A stretch of 64,000 nucleotides of DNA, from the NCBI RefSeq assembly GCF_934636665.1, contig NZ_CAKUAT010000015.1, positions 6,799 through 70,798 on the forward strand, given 5' to 3'. Origin of the DNA: an uncultured Senegalimassilia sp. (lineage in GTDB: Bacteria > Actinomycetota > Coriobacteriia > Coriobacteriales > Eggerthellaceae). The translations under genes were made by a program, and so were the position numbers. Below, piece by piece: positions 55,098 to 62,875 of this stretch (position 1 is its first letter; each line of letters opens with the position of its first letter). The notes beneath the pieces were generated by a model. That model made no database searches. It worked only from the letters and a program-made list of their open reading frames with translations, and had not been told where the DNA came from.

Positions 55098-55592
55098 TTA
55101 TATCTTCTCCCCGGACTCAACGTCCTTCGTGACTATTCGGGCCGCTTTCACAATCGCGCCGTCCCCAACGTATATCGGCCCGAAGACGCAGGAGTTCGTG
55201 TAGACGACGACGTCGCTTCCAAAATGGGGCTGCCAGAAGACCCCCCCCCGGCCGTCTTCGCGATGAAGCCCATGAGAGCCACCGATGGTCACACCCTGGT
55301 ACACCGTAAGCGGCCCCTCACTAACGACCCCGGCGCCTATGACGACTCCAAGTCCGTGGACAAGGCGGAACCCGGGTGCCAGCTTCGCCTTGTAGTCCAA
55401 ATCGACGTGGTAGAGCATTCTGTTTAAGCACCAGACGATCTTCGCCAGCGGCTCAACATGGCCGCGATAGAGCAAGGCAGACAAACGGAAAAGGGCCACA
55501 GCATGAAAGCAGGGATTCAAAAAGAACGTTCCGAGCGAATGCGGAAACCCCTTTCCCCCGGCCACTGCGGCAAAATCGGCTCTGATGTTCAT
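55098..55592 (-). CDS. Serine-acetyltransferase-like hexapeptide-repeat protein, with G9 tract
   Basis: A left-handed beta-helix acyltransferase of 164 residues. A helical start (1-60) is followed by the hexapeptide run: AKLAPGFRLVHGLGVVIGAGVVSEGPLTVYQGVTIGG, then after a loop GSDVVVYTNSCVFGPIYVGDGAIVKAARIV. The His in LVHGLG corresponds to the catalytic His of CysE-like enzymes. In polysaccharide clusters such proteins acetylate sugars. The codons for DGRGGVF contain nine consecutive G (55241-55249 on the plus strand as C9), prone to slippage that would frameshift the protein. The start overlaps the GT4 stop by 4 nt (ATGA). Confidence 0.85.
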   Translation of the reverse strand: MNIRADFAAVAGGKGFPHSLGTFFLNPCFHAVALFRLSALLYRGHVEPLAKIVWCLNRMLYHVDLDYKAKLAPGFRLVHGLGVVIGAGVVSEGPLTVYQGVTIGGSHGLHREDGRGGVFWQPHFGSDVVVYTNSCVFGPIYVGDGAIVKAARIVTKDVESGEKI

Positions 55593-56695
55593 TCGCGCCC
55601 TCCTTTCCGGGCCAATGCGGCCTCGTATGCGCCCTCAAGAAGACGGTAGCTCGAGCGGATGTCGAAAGCCTCCAAGCTCCCTGCATGGAAGGAGCACTTG
55701 CTCCTGTCGTACGTGCGGAGGGCCGTCGCCGCTATCTTGCCTGCCCATCCTTTCGCGGTTTCAGCAAGGGAAATCGCGTGGAACCCGTCGCTTATGCAGG
55801 CACTTTTAGGAACATCGGACGACACAAAGCATTCAAGGCCAGCGAGCTGCGCCTCGACGAGGACGATTCCAAGCCCCTCGTGAATCGAGGGGAACACGAA
55901 GCAGTCCATCGCCGAATAGAGCTTTGCTGGGTCCTTTACGTTGCCGAGCAGCATAATCGAATCATTGGCAGGCGATGCCTCGACCAAGGCCCTGACATCC
56001 TTCTCTCCAGGCCCTCCGCCTGCAATCATCAAAATCGAATCGGGGTGTTCAGCATGGAACGCCTCGAACACCTTGATGAGGAACGCATGGTTCTTCTCAG
56101 GGTTCAACCTCGCAACATTCCCGAGAACGTAGGCTCCCCCGCCGATGCCGTAGGCCTCACGCAGCTCATGGCGCGATTGCGGGTCAAACGCGAACTTGCC
56201 GAGCTCGAAGGAGTTCGGGACGACGGAATAGTCGGCGTCGCCGAACAGCCATTTGCCCGCCTCGTCGCTGCACGCGAACATGCAGTCGCAAAGCCCGGGC
56301 ACAAAGCGCCTCAGGACCCGATGCAGCACGGGATGCTCGCATCCCGTGCTGTGGCAGTGGCAAGCCACTGCCACAACACGGGAGCGATTCGCTACGACAA
56401 GCTCGGGGAATATCATCCCGCTGTTGCCATGCACGTGGCAGACATCGAACCGCCCCTCGTCAAGGGCTTTGCGCAGAGCCTTGAAATAGCCCAGAGTATC
56501 GGACTTCTTGTCAGGCAGCTGCGAAACCGTGATTCCACACGCCACGGCCTCGTCAACCTTCTCCGGCTCGCATGGCCCGCCAACGAGAACAGTGACCTTG
56601 TGCCCGCATCGGATAAGCTCCCCCGAATACGTGAGCACGACCTTGCCAATGCCGTTGTTGACGAGATTGTATACGACCATGCAAACGTTCATCAT
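55589..56695 (-). CDS. Family 4 glycosyltransferase
   Basis: A retaining GT-B transferase of 368 residues. The N-terminal acceptor domain begins MMNVCMVVYNLVNNGIGKVVLTYSGELIRCGHKVTVL. The C-terminal donor domain has VLGNVARLNPEKNHAFLIKVFEAF, the phosphate-binding stretch AGGGPGEKD and the E-x7-E motif in FPSIHEGLGIVLVEAQLAGLE. It adds a sugar to the lipid-linked repeat unit on the cytoplasmic side. It overlaps both neighbours by 4 nt (ATGA), so translation is coupled. Confidence 0.94.
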   Translation of the reverse strand: MMNVCMVVYNLVNNGIGKVVLTYSGELIRCGHKVTVLVGGPCEPEKVDEAVACGITVSQLPDKKSDTLGYFKALRKALDEGRFDVCHVHGNSGMIFPELVVANRSRVVAVACHCHSTGCEHPVLHRVLRRFVPGLCDCMFACSDEAGKWLFGDADYSVVPNSFELGKFAFDPQSRHELREAYGIGGGAYVLGNVARLNPEKNHAFLIKVFEAFHAEHPDSILMIAGGGPGEKDVRALVEASPANDSIMLLGNVKDPAKLYSAMDCFVFPSIHEGLGIVLVEAQLAGLECFVSSDVPKSACISDGFHAISLAETAKGWAGKIAATALRTYDRSKCSFHAGSLEAFDIRSSYRLLEGAYEAALARKGGRE

Positions 56696-57585
56696 GCCAC
56701 CTCGTCGCAGGGCAGCTGGAGCCAGTCGCCCATTTTCTCGTCAAAGGAGACCGGCTCGATCCTGCCGAAGCCCGCACCCTTGGTGAACGTGAGCTCGCCG
56801 AAGAAGATCTTCCCGTGGGTGTAGTACAGATCGACACGGACGTGGTGAAAGTCCTGTGACAGCGCCTTCGCTACCTCAAGCATCTCTCCCAACGTCTCGG
56901 GTCTCTTCACGTCACGTACCTCGTCATTGGGATAACCGAGCTTGACGCCCTCAAATAGGTTGAGATCGGTGTCGTACGCGTTGATATGGTGCTCGCCGTC
57001 GCGCCAGGTATCCACGTAGATCATCTTCGGCTCGCCGTTGAAGCAGAAGATTTTATAGTCGAACAGCGCCTCGCCGTCATTACCTTCCAAATACTTCTCC
57101 ACGATGACGCGCGGCCTCTCAACCCCGTAGAACCACTCGCCGTAGCAGGGAAGGAACTTCGCCTTCAGCCACTTGCGACACTCGGCCACGACCTCCCTGC
57201 GGTTCACGGGGCGCGCGCCGTCCACGATGATGTTGAAGGTCGATCCGTGGGTCACCTTCACCACGTAGCGCTCGGGCAGTTCGTCGAAGGGGATGCCCTC
57301 CGGGTCAAAACCCTGCCACAGGAGATCGTTGAGGTATTTCCCGCAGCCCTTCGACTCCACGTAGGAGCGCACGGCGTACTTGTCGCAGCACTGAGCCATC
57401 AGCGGGTTGCGGTCATGCAGCTTTATCCACTGCAGCTTCTCGTTATATGTCCTTGGGTGTTCCAGGTTCAATGGGTATCCGACTTTCAGTCTGAAGAGTA
57501 TCTTGAGCGTGAGCTCCGGGTTCACGCGGTACAGCAGGTTGAACGGCGTCAGGATCGCGTTCTTCTTGAGATTGTCCATACTCAT
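56692..57585 (-). CDS. TupA-like ATP-grasp protein (1)
   Basis: The 297 residues have the TupA/teichuronopeptide-type ATP-grasp signature: YNEKLQWIKLHDRNPLMAQCCDKYAVRSYV, RYVVKVTHGSTFNIIV (ATP loop), WFYGVERPRVIVEKYLEG, DYKIFCFNGEPKMIYVDT and VRVDLYYTHGKIFFGELTFTKGAGF with acidic metal ligands. The prototype is thought to attach amino acids or peptides to uronic-acid polymers. It overlaps GT4 by 4 nt. A close paralogue lies directly upstream (57619-58521). Confidence 0.88.
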   Translation of the reverse strand: MSMDNLKKNAILTPFNLLYRVNPELTLKILFRLKVGYPLNLEHPRTYNEKLQWIKLHDRNPLMAQCCDKYAVRSYVESKGCGKYLNDLLWQGFDPEGIPFDELPERYVVKVTHGSTFNIIVDGARPVNRREVVAECRKWLKAKFLPCYGEWFYGVERPRVIVEKYLEGNDGEALFDYKIFCFNGEPKMIYVDTWRDGEHHINAYDTDLNLFEGVKLGYPNDEVRDVKRPETLGEMLEVAKALSQDFHHVRVDLYYTHGKIFFGELTFTKGAGFGRIEPVSFDEKMGDWLQLPCDEVA

Positions 57586-57618
57586 GAGAAAACGCTCCTT
57601 ACGCCGCTTGCCTTGCGG

Positions 57619-58521
57619 CTACGTATTCGGTTTTCGCAGCACCAGTTTCTTGCCCAACCACTCGTCGAACGCGCGCGGGTGGAACCGGTCGAAGCCGGAG
57701 CCTGACGTGAAGGTGATTTCCCCGAAGATAAGCTTCGGAGCACCCCCCCCCGCAATGAAAAAGTCCACTCGGGCGTGGCTGAACGGCGCGGCCAACTTCT
57801 CCGCCGCCGCGACCATCTCGTCGAAACATGCGGGCTTTGGCACCGCCTTGCCCGAGCGTTCCTCGCCCATGTCGCAGCCCCCCATCAGGTTCCAGTCCAT
57901 GTCGTAGCAGTCCTCGCAGTGCGCACTCGCAGTGCGCCCGGTGCACACCAGGGTAAGCACGGCTTTACCGTTCATCACGAACACCTTGTAGTCGTCAAGT
58001 CCATCGTCGCCGTCGGCCTCTATGTACTTCTCGACTATGACGCTCGGCTCCACCCCGCCGCTGCGGCCGTAGAACCACTCGCCGTAACAGGGCAGGAACT
58101 TCGCCTTGAGCCACCGGCGACACCTGCGCACGACGTCCTCGCGGTCGATGGGTTCGGTGCCATCCGCGATCACGTTGAACGTCGAGCCGTGCGTCACCTT
58201 CACCACGTACTTCTCGGGCAGCCCGTCGAAGGGGATCTGTGCGGGGTCGCTTCCGTGCCACAGCAGCTCGTTCAGGTATTTCCCGCAGCTTCGCTCCTCC
58301 ACATAGCCGCGCACCTCGTACTTGTCCGCGCAGCGCGGCATCAACGGGTTGCGGTCATGCAGTTTTATCCACTGTACCTTCTCACTGAAGGTCTTTGGTT
58401 CTTTCAGATTTAGCGGGTAGCCCTGCTTCAAGCGGAACAGCGCCCTCAAGCACAGCTCCGGGGACACGGCGTACAACGCGTTGAAGGGCGCTAGCACAGC
58501 GTTCTTCACCATGGTGTTCAT
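57619..58521 (-). CDS. TupA-like ATP-grasp protein (2), with G9 tract
   Basis: The 300 residues are highly similar to the adjacent gene (same FSEKVQWIKLHDRNPLMPRCADKYEVRGYV, KYVVKVTHGSTFNVIADG, GEWFYG and SVIVEKYIE blocks, and FGEITFTSGSGFDRFHP ending). A tandem duplication is likely. Codons for FIAGGGAPK include nine consecutive G (57743-57751 on the plus strand as C9), a potential slippage site inside the last third. The ribosome site is GGGAGG. It overlaps the Alg13-like gene stop by 4 nt. The presence of UDP-glucose dehydrogenase in the operon supplies the uronic acid this family is linked to. Confidence 0.87.
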   Translation of the reverse strand: MNTMVKNAVLAPFNALYAVSPELCLRALFRLKQGYPLNLKEPKTFSEKVQWIKLHDRNPLMPRCADKYEVRGYVEERSCGKYLNELLWHGSDPAQIPFDGLPEKYVVKVTHGSTFNVIADGTEPIDREDVVRRCRRWLKAKFLPCYGEWFYGRSGGVEPSVIVEKYIEADGDDGLDDYKVFVMNGKAVLTLVCTGRTASAHCEDCYDMDWNLMGGCDMGEERSGKAVPKPACFDEMVAAAEKLAAPFSHARVDFFIAGGGAPKLIFGEITFTSGSGFDRFHPRAFDEWLGKKLVLRKPNT

Positions 58522-59009
58522 CGCAGCCCTCCCACACCGTCGATGAATTCCGATAAATCGGCGCAGAACCGCGCCGTGTTACTCTTGTAGGGCAAGTAAT
58601 CCTTGGAAAGCGCCCGCGCGTAGGCGGCAGGCAGGTCGGCCGGGTCCAGGCAGGGCTCGATGAGTCCCATGTCCCCGAACTGTTTGACGATCTCTGCCTG
58701 ATGGTCATCCACATGCTCGCCGAACTCGGCGCGCCTCGGCACGGCTATCGTCTTCTTGCCGTCCTTCACCGCGCCGATGATGGCACCGGTGCCGCCATGG
58801 GTCACCACCACATCGCAGGCGTCCATGCGCGCCCGGAATCCCTCGCGGTCAAGGAACGCCTCGTGCCGCATGTACTTTGGCACATAGGTACACACACCCG
58901 TCTGCGCGAATGCCCCGTCCTCGGCCGCGCCGGAGGCAACCAGGTCGTCCACGGCCTTCAACAGCCTATCGAACTGAAACTTCTGCGATCCCACTGTGAC
59001 GAAAATCAC
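58518..59009 (-). CDS. Alg13/EpsF-like glycosyltransferase subunit (GT28 C-terminal domain)
   Basis: The 163-residue donor-binding half has the GT28 C-terminal domain: VIFVTVGSQKFQFDRLLKAVD, YVPKYMRHEAFLDREGF, CDVVVTHGGTGAIIGAVKDGKKTIAVPRRAEFGEHVDDHQAEIVKQF (UDP-sugar pocket). The GTG at 59009 was taken as the start; the open frame upstream is a shadow of the Alg14-like gene. It acts with the membrane-bound Alg14-like partner encoded 11 bp upstream. Such split pairs often add the second sugar to undecaprenyl-PP-sugar. Confidence 0.9.
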   Translation of the reverse strand: MIFVTVGSQKFQFDRLLKAVDDLVASGAAEDGAFAQTGVCTYVPKYMRHEAFLDREGFRARMDACDVVVTHGGTGAIIGAVKDGKKTIAVPRRAEFGEHVDDHQAEIVKQFGDMGLIEPCLDPADLPAAYARALSKDYLPYKSNTARFCADLSEFIDGVGGLR

Positions 59010-59020
59010 TCCGGCACCCC

Positions 59021-59494
59021 CTAGTACACGCCGCCGACAAAGCGGGCGCTCGGATACACCTTCAGCATCGATCCCCACTGCACGTAGAGCCGGTCTGCGT
59101 GCCTGCCCAGGAGCCTGCCCGTCATGGTGGGCGAGTCCGTCTTCGCGAACGACTCGATGTAGACCAGCTTCGCCCCCATCAAGTGGGCTATCAGACAGAA
59201 CGGCACAGTAGCCAGCACACCCGTGCATACGACCACGTCGGGCCGCTCGGCCAACCAATAGCGCAGCGAGATGACCGCGTTGGCCAGCATATTCGGCAGG
59301 AACGTAGCCTCGTGACGGTTCACCTGGCGCACGTAGCGCGTGCGCACGGGCAGCTTCGCCTCGTAGGCGGTTTTCTCGGTCAGGATGAAGCTGTCGTAGC
59401 GCTCCATCAGCGACCTGAGGGCGAGCAGCTGCTCCAGATGCCCGCCCGACGACGCCGCGAAGCACACCTTTATGTCCATGGGGGTCTTGGCCAT
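59021..59494 (-). CDS. Alg14/EpsE-like glycosyltransferase membrane subunit
   Basis: The 157-residue acceptor-binding half has KVCFAASSGGHLEQLLALRSLMERYDSFILTEKT (the SSGGH motif), NAVISLRYWLAERPDVVVCTGVLATVPFCLIAHLMGAKLVYIESFAKTDSPTMTGRLL (membrane-associated helix and GT-B fold). It recruits the Alg13-like subunit to the membrane. AGAGGGA lies before the ATG at MAKTPMDI; MDIKVCF is an alternative start. It starts 4 bp after the ugd stop. Confidence 0.9.
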   Translation of the reverse strand: MAKTPMDIKVCFAASSGGHLEQLLALRSLMERYDSFILTEKTAYEAKLPVRTRYVRQVNRHEATFLPNMLANAVISLRYWLAERPDVVVCTGVLATVPFCLIAHLMGAKLVYIESFAKTDSPTMTGRLLGRHADRLYVQWGSMLKVYPSARFVGGVY

Positions 59495-59498
59495 GCGC

Positions 59499-60758
59499 CT
59501 AGTCCCTCTTGAACAGGTCGCACGTATACACCTTGCCGGCAACATCGGCCAAATCGTCGCTCCAACGGTTAGCCATAATCACGTCGCACTCGGCTTTAAA
59601 CCTGGCAAGGTCATGAGTCACCTCGGAGCCGTAGAACTCCGGCGCGTCCAGCGTGGGCTCGTAGACCACCACGGGCACGCCCTTGGCCTTGACGCGTTTC
59701 ATGATTCCCTGAATGGAAGACGCTCTGAAGTTATCAGAACCGCTCTTCATCGTCAGGCGGTACGCGCCCACCACGGGCTTGGGCTTTCCCTCGTAGACCA
59801 GCTGCATCACGCGGTCGATGACCTGCTCAGCAACCCAGTCCTTGCGCGTGCGGTTGGCGTCCACGATGGCCTCGATGAGGTTCTGGGGCACGTCCTTGTA
59901 GTTGGCAAGCAATTGCTTCGTGTCTTTCGGCAGGCAATAGCCGCCGTAGCCGAAGGAGGGGTTGTTGTAGAAGCCACCGATGCGCGGCTCAAGGCACACG
60001 CCCTCGATAACGTCTGCCGAGGACAGCCCGCGCACCTCGCAGTAGGTGTCGAGCTCATTGAAGTAAGCCACGCGCAGGGCCAGATAGGTGTTAGCGAACA
60101 GCTTCACCGCTTCCGCTTCGGTGGTGCCCAGCACCAGCTGCGGAATGCCCGTCGTGCCGTCGGCGTTCGTGCGGGTAAGCTCGACAGGATCAGCTCCCTG
60201 TGCAAGCAACCCCGCGAACGTCTCAGCAGCCTTCATGGCCTCCTCGTCGTCCTTGGGCGCGCCCACCACGATGCGGCTGGGGTGCAGGTTGTCGTAGAGA
60301 GCCTTGCTCTCGCGAAGGAACTCGGGGCTGAAGATAATTCGCTTGTCATCCAACTTCTCGCGAAGAGAGGCCGTGTAGCCAACGGGAATGGTCGATTTGA
60401 TGACGATCCAGGCGGTCGGGTTCACCGAGCGGATAGCCGTGATGGCGGCCTCCACCGAGCTCGTATCGAAGAAGTTGCGGTCGGAGTCGTAGTTCGTTGG
60501 CGTGGCAACGATGGCGTAGTCCACGCCCGTGTAAGCCTCCGCAACGTTCACGGTGGCATGCAGGTCGAGCTTGCGAGCGCCCGCCTTGGCCTCGGCCAGG
60601 AACCGCTCTATCTCGTCGTCCTGAATGGGAGACCGGAAGGAGTTGATCTTTTCCACCTTCTCGGGGATGATGTCTAGCGCGTGCACCTCGCTGTGCTGCG
60701 AGAGCAGAACGGCGAGGGACAGACCCACATAGCCAGTACCGGCAACTGCGATTTTCAT
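59499..60758 (-). CDS. ugd: UDP-glucose 6-dehydrogenase
   Basis: The enzyme oxidises UDP-glucose to UDP-glucuronate with two NAD+. The 419 residues have the Rossmann motif [22 protein letters not shown], the [10 protein letters not shown] loop, the central dimer helix [20 protein letters not shown] and the catalytic Cys in [16 protein letters not shown]. The C-terminal domain contains [18 protein letters not shown]. This subtype is Ugd rather than WecC. MKIAVAG was chosen as the start; MEEKR five codons upstream, with GGGGAA, is also possible. It follows the initiating transferase by 17 bp. Confidence 0.94.
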   Translation of the reverse strand: MKIAVAGTGYVGLSLAVLLSQHSEVHALDIIPEKVEKINSFRSPIQDDEIERFLAEAKAGARKLDLHATVNVAEAYTGVDYAIVATPTNYDSDRNFFDTSSVEAAITAIRSVNPTAWIVIKSTIPVGYTASLREKLDDKRIIFSPEFLRESKALYDNLHPSRIVVGAPKDDEEAMKAAETFAGLLAQGADPVELTRTNADGTTGIPQLVLGTTEAEAVKLFANTYLALRVAYFNELDTYCEVRGLSSADVIEGVCLEPRIGGFYNNPSFGYGGYCLPKDTKQLLANYKDVPQNLIEAIVDANRTRKDWVAEQVIDRVMQLVYEGKPKPVVGAYRLTMKSGSDNFRASSIQGIMKRVKAKGVPVVVYEPTLDAPEFYGSEVTHDLARFKAECDVIMANRWSDDLADVAGKVYTCDLFKRD

Positions 60759-60775
60759 TCTCTTCTCTTCCATTG

Positions 60776-61483
60776 CTAATTCCCCTGCGCCGTGAGCACC
60801 ACGCCCACGGTCTGGACGATCAACTTCAAATCGCTCCATACGGAGCACTTCTCGATGTAGAGCAGGTCCAGGTCGACCCACTCGTCGAAGGTGATGGAGT
60901 CGCGGTTACGACGCGTCTGCCAGTAGCAGGTGAGGCCGGGCTTGACCAGCAGTCTCTGGCGCTGGTAGTCGTCGTAGGTCGCAACCTCAGCCGGCAACGC
61001 GGGACGCGGACCCACGATGCTCATATCCGAGCGCAGGACATTGACGAACTGAGGCAGCTCGTCGAGCGACAGCTTGCGCAGCCACTTGCCCACGCGCGTG
61101 ACGCGCGGGTCGTCGCGCATCTTGAACACCGGGCCAGTCTTCTCGTTAAGCTCCCTGAGCCCCTCGAGCCTGTCCTCGGCGTCCACGCACATGCTGCGAA
61201 ACTTGTACATGCGGAAGGTTCTGCCGCCTTTGCCCACGCGCTCCTGGCGAAAGAACACCGGGCCCTTCGGGTCGTCGACCTTGATAAGCACGGCGATGAT
61301 CGCGAACAGCCAGCAGAAGGCGACCAGCACGATCAGGCTGAACGCGATGTCGAAGCAGCGCTTCGCAAGGCGGTACCCATGCCTGCCTTCGATGCCGGCT
61401 ACCGTCTTACCGGCGACTTCTTTCTTGTACAGCGCGCCTTCGGCCTTGCACGAGGGCACGGCTCCGCCCGCAGCGAAATCCAT
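60776..61483 (-). CDS. Initiating sugar-phosphate transferase (WcaJ/PssY-type)
   Basis: The enzyme starts repeat-unit synthesis by moving a hexose-1-phosphate to undecaprenyl phosphate. The 235-residue, single-domain protein has a membrane hairpin (about 50-75, [21 protein letters not shown]). Next come [25 protein letters not shown] (catalytic block), [41 protein letters not shown] with the catalytic Asp-Glu, and [30 protein letters not shown]. It is a short form without the Wca-like N-terminal spans. The start MDFAAGG is uncertain, since upstream codons stay open. Confidence 0.93.
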   Translation of the reverse strand: MDFAAGGAVPSCKAEGALYKKEVAGKTVAGIEGRHGYRLAKRCFDIAFSLIVLVAFCWLFAIIAVLIKVDDPKGPVFFRQERVGKGGRTFRMYKFRSMCVDAEDRLEGLRELNEKTGPVFKMRDDPRVTRVGKWLRKLSLDELPQFVNVLRSDMSIVGPRPALPAEVATYDDYQRQRLLVKPGLTCYWQTRRNRDSITFDEWVDLDLLYIEKCSVWSDLKLIVQTVGVVLTAQGN

Positions 61484-61488
61484 CCTCA

Positions 61489-62007
61489 CTACGCCGCACC
61501 GCCCCTGCTCACGCGCAGGCCGAGCTCCAGCTCTGCGGGCCGGCCGCCCAGATCCACAGGCACGTAGGCGCACTTGCGGCGGCTGCTCACGTGGCCGATC
61601 AGCGTCTCGCGGCCGGTCAGGGCGCCGCTCAAAACGCGCATGCCGCCCGCCAGCGTGGCCTCGCTGAACGCGGCGACGCCGCTCTGGCCGCACAGGGCGC
61701 GAAACGTCTCAGCCGCCTCGGGGGACAGCTCGTCGATCCGGGTTTTCTGCACACGCAGGTCGGCCAGACCGCTCGTGCGGCGGCACGTGCGGCGCGCGTC
61801 GGCCGGGTCCGCCGCCTCGAGCAGCACCAAACCCGGCAGCATCGGGCGCAGCTCGCTTGAGCGCACGCCGTCTTTCACGTATTCGAATTCGGCGCGGGGC
61901 GCCATCGCGCACGCGCCCAGCAGCCCGGCCGCCTCGGCCTCGCGGCCGGGCACCACGCTCAGCGCGTACCAGTTTGTTTTCGTTTCCGTATTCGCCATCG
62001 CGCGCAC
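61489..62007 (-). CDS. Second NusG-family antiterminator paralogue
   Basis: The 172-residue protein has an N-terminal NGN domain (NWYALSVVPGREAEAAGLL, then VKDGVRSSELRPMLPGLVLLEAA) and a C-terminal KOW-like strand pair (GHVSSRRKCAYVPVDLGGRPAELELGLRV). It begins at GTG directly after the stop of the first paralogue (the TAG and GTG touch). GGAGAAG is upstream. It may act with, or antagonise, the first paralogue. The sequence is more divergent than typical NusG, so function is inferred. Confidence 0.75.
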   Translation of the reverse strand: MRAMANTETKTNWYALSVVPGREAEAAGLLGACAMAPRAEFEYVKDGVRSSELRPMLPGLVLLEAADPADARRTCRRTSGLADLRVQKTRIDELSPEAAETFRALCGQSGVAAFSEATLAGGMRVLSGALTGRETLIGHVSSRRKCAYVPVDLGGRPAELELGLRVSRGGAA

Positions 62008-62541
62008 CTACCGCTTCTCCGGGACGCGCAGGGCGAAAAGCTCGGTGACCGCGCGACCGTCCTCGCAGCATATGAGCACGGTGCAGGCCCGCTCGCGGCG
62101 GTCCACTCGCAGGATGCGGTCCTCCTGGCCCACGAGGGGACCGGACGTCACGTGCAGCTTGTCGCCGTCCATGACGCCCTCGCTGCCGCGGACGACGCAT
62201 GCGGCATCGGCATTCGCTTCGATCCAGTGACGCTCGCCGTCCAGGCGCCCAGCTGGTTCGACCTTGAAAGATGCCTTCCAGGCGGCGCGAGCGAACGCCT
62301 CGGCGTCCTTCGTCACGGCGACGAGGTAGCCGGGGTACATAGGCACGGTCTGCAGGCTCCACGCGCCGCCGCGCCTGAGCCAACGCTCCTTGCGCGGCAC
62401 GAACGCATCGGTGAGCACGCTTTGGGGCAGGGCTCGGCGCAGCGCCTCGGCCACGGCGGCCTCGCGCCCGGCTCGCACGCGCACGGCGCACCAGCACCCG
62501 CGCCGCGGGCTCGTTTCGCGCGTTGCCCTTGCAGATTGCAT
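62008..62541 (-). CDS. NusG-family transcription antiterminator, LoaP-like, first gene of operon
   Basis: Specialised NusG paralogues (LoaP, RfaH, UpxY) let polymerase read through long polysaccharide operons. In 177 residues the NGN domain (CWCAVRVRAGREAAVAEALRRALP, DAFVPRKERWLRRGGAWSLQTVPMYPGYLVAV) is followed by a KOW motif (VMDGDKLHVTSGPLVGQEDRILRVDRRERACTVLI). It is placed first in a ~14-kb operon with a hairpin in its leader, as expected for LoaP. MQSARATRET was chosen, with AAGGGTGAGGG upstream; the longer frame overlaps the leader hairpin. Confidence 0.87.
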   Translation of the reverse strand: MQSARATRETSPRRGCWCAVRVRAGREAAVAEALRRALPQSVLTDAFVPRKERWLRRGGAWSLQTVPMYPGYLVAVTKDAEAFARAAWKASFKVEPAGRLDGERHWIEANADAACVVRGSEGVMDGDKLHVTSGPLVGQEDRILRVDRRERACTVLICCEDGRAVTELFALRVPEKR

Positions 62542-62580
62542 GCCCTCACCCTTTCCGGCTCCTTGCGCCCCCTGGCCGCA

Positions 62581-62613
62581 GAGGGCTTGCTGGGGGAGGC
62601 CCGGCAAGCCCTC
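62581..62613 (-). promoter_or_regulatory. Leader hairpin of the exopolysaccharide operon
   Basis: Perfect 10-bp arms (GAGGGCTTGC 62581-62590 / GCAAGCCCTC 62604-62613) with a GC-rich 13-base loop, between the invertible promoter and the first gene. There is no T-run. It may be the RNA element read by the NusG-like proteins. Confidence 0.5.
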
Positions 62614-62626
62614 GTTCGGGGGAGCG

Positions 62627-62647
62627 TCAAAAAGCACACCTTTTGAC
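62627..62647 (-). repeat. Left inverted repeat (crossover-like site) of the promoter switch
   Basis: Read on the minus strand: TCAAAAGGTGTGCTTTTTGA plus C. It matches the right repeat at 20 of 21 positions in inverted orientation. The 20-bp core has TCAAAA/TTTTGA arms around a central GT, the layout of hix/gix sites used by Hin-type serine invertases. Confidence 0.75.
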
Positions 62648-62671
62648 TGTGTCGATTTTCCCCATTATACA
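62643..62671 (+). promoter_or_regulatory. Promoter in invertible segment, pointing away from the operon
   Basis: TTGACT (62643-62648), 17 bp, TATACA (62666-62671). The -35 box overlaps the inner half of the left repeat, so inversion would keep it whole. It would then point at the antiterminator gene. Confidence 0.55.
62664..62669 (-). promoter_or_regulatory. Weak operon-facing -10 box
   Basis: TATAAT on the minus strand, overlapping the -10 of the opposite promoter. No good -35 lies at 16-18 bp. It could give basal operon expression in the present orientation. Confidence 0.35.
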
Positions 62672-62741
62672 CAAAGCCCCACGGCATAAACCCAGGTCGC
62701 ACTGCGCTCATTACGCGATTTCGCCCTTTCGCGCACCCTTC

Positions 62742-62762
62742 TCAAAAGGTGTACTTTTTGAC
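62742..62762 (+). repeat. Right inverted repeat (crossover-like site) of the promoter switch
   Basis: TCAAAAGGTGTACTTTTTGA plus C, 94 bp from the left repeat, with the same central GT dinucleotide in inverted orientation. It lies 114 bp from the recombinase stop. Confidence 0.75.
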
Positions 62763-62875
62763 TGTGTAAAACAGTGGCTCTGACCTGCTGTTTCTTGGAT
62801 TTTGTCGCAAATGTGGTTTTTAGGGCAACTTGTTTAGGGGGACTCCCAGCTTTTCCGCCATGGCGCATCTCACGG

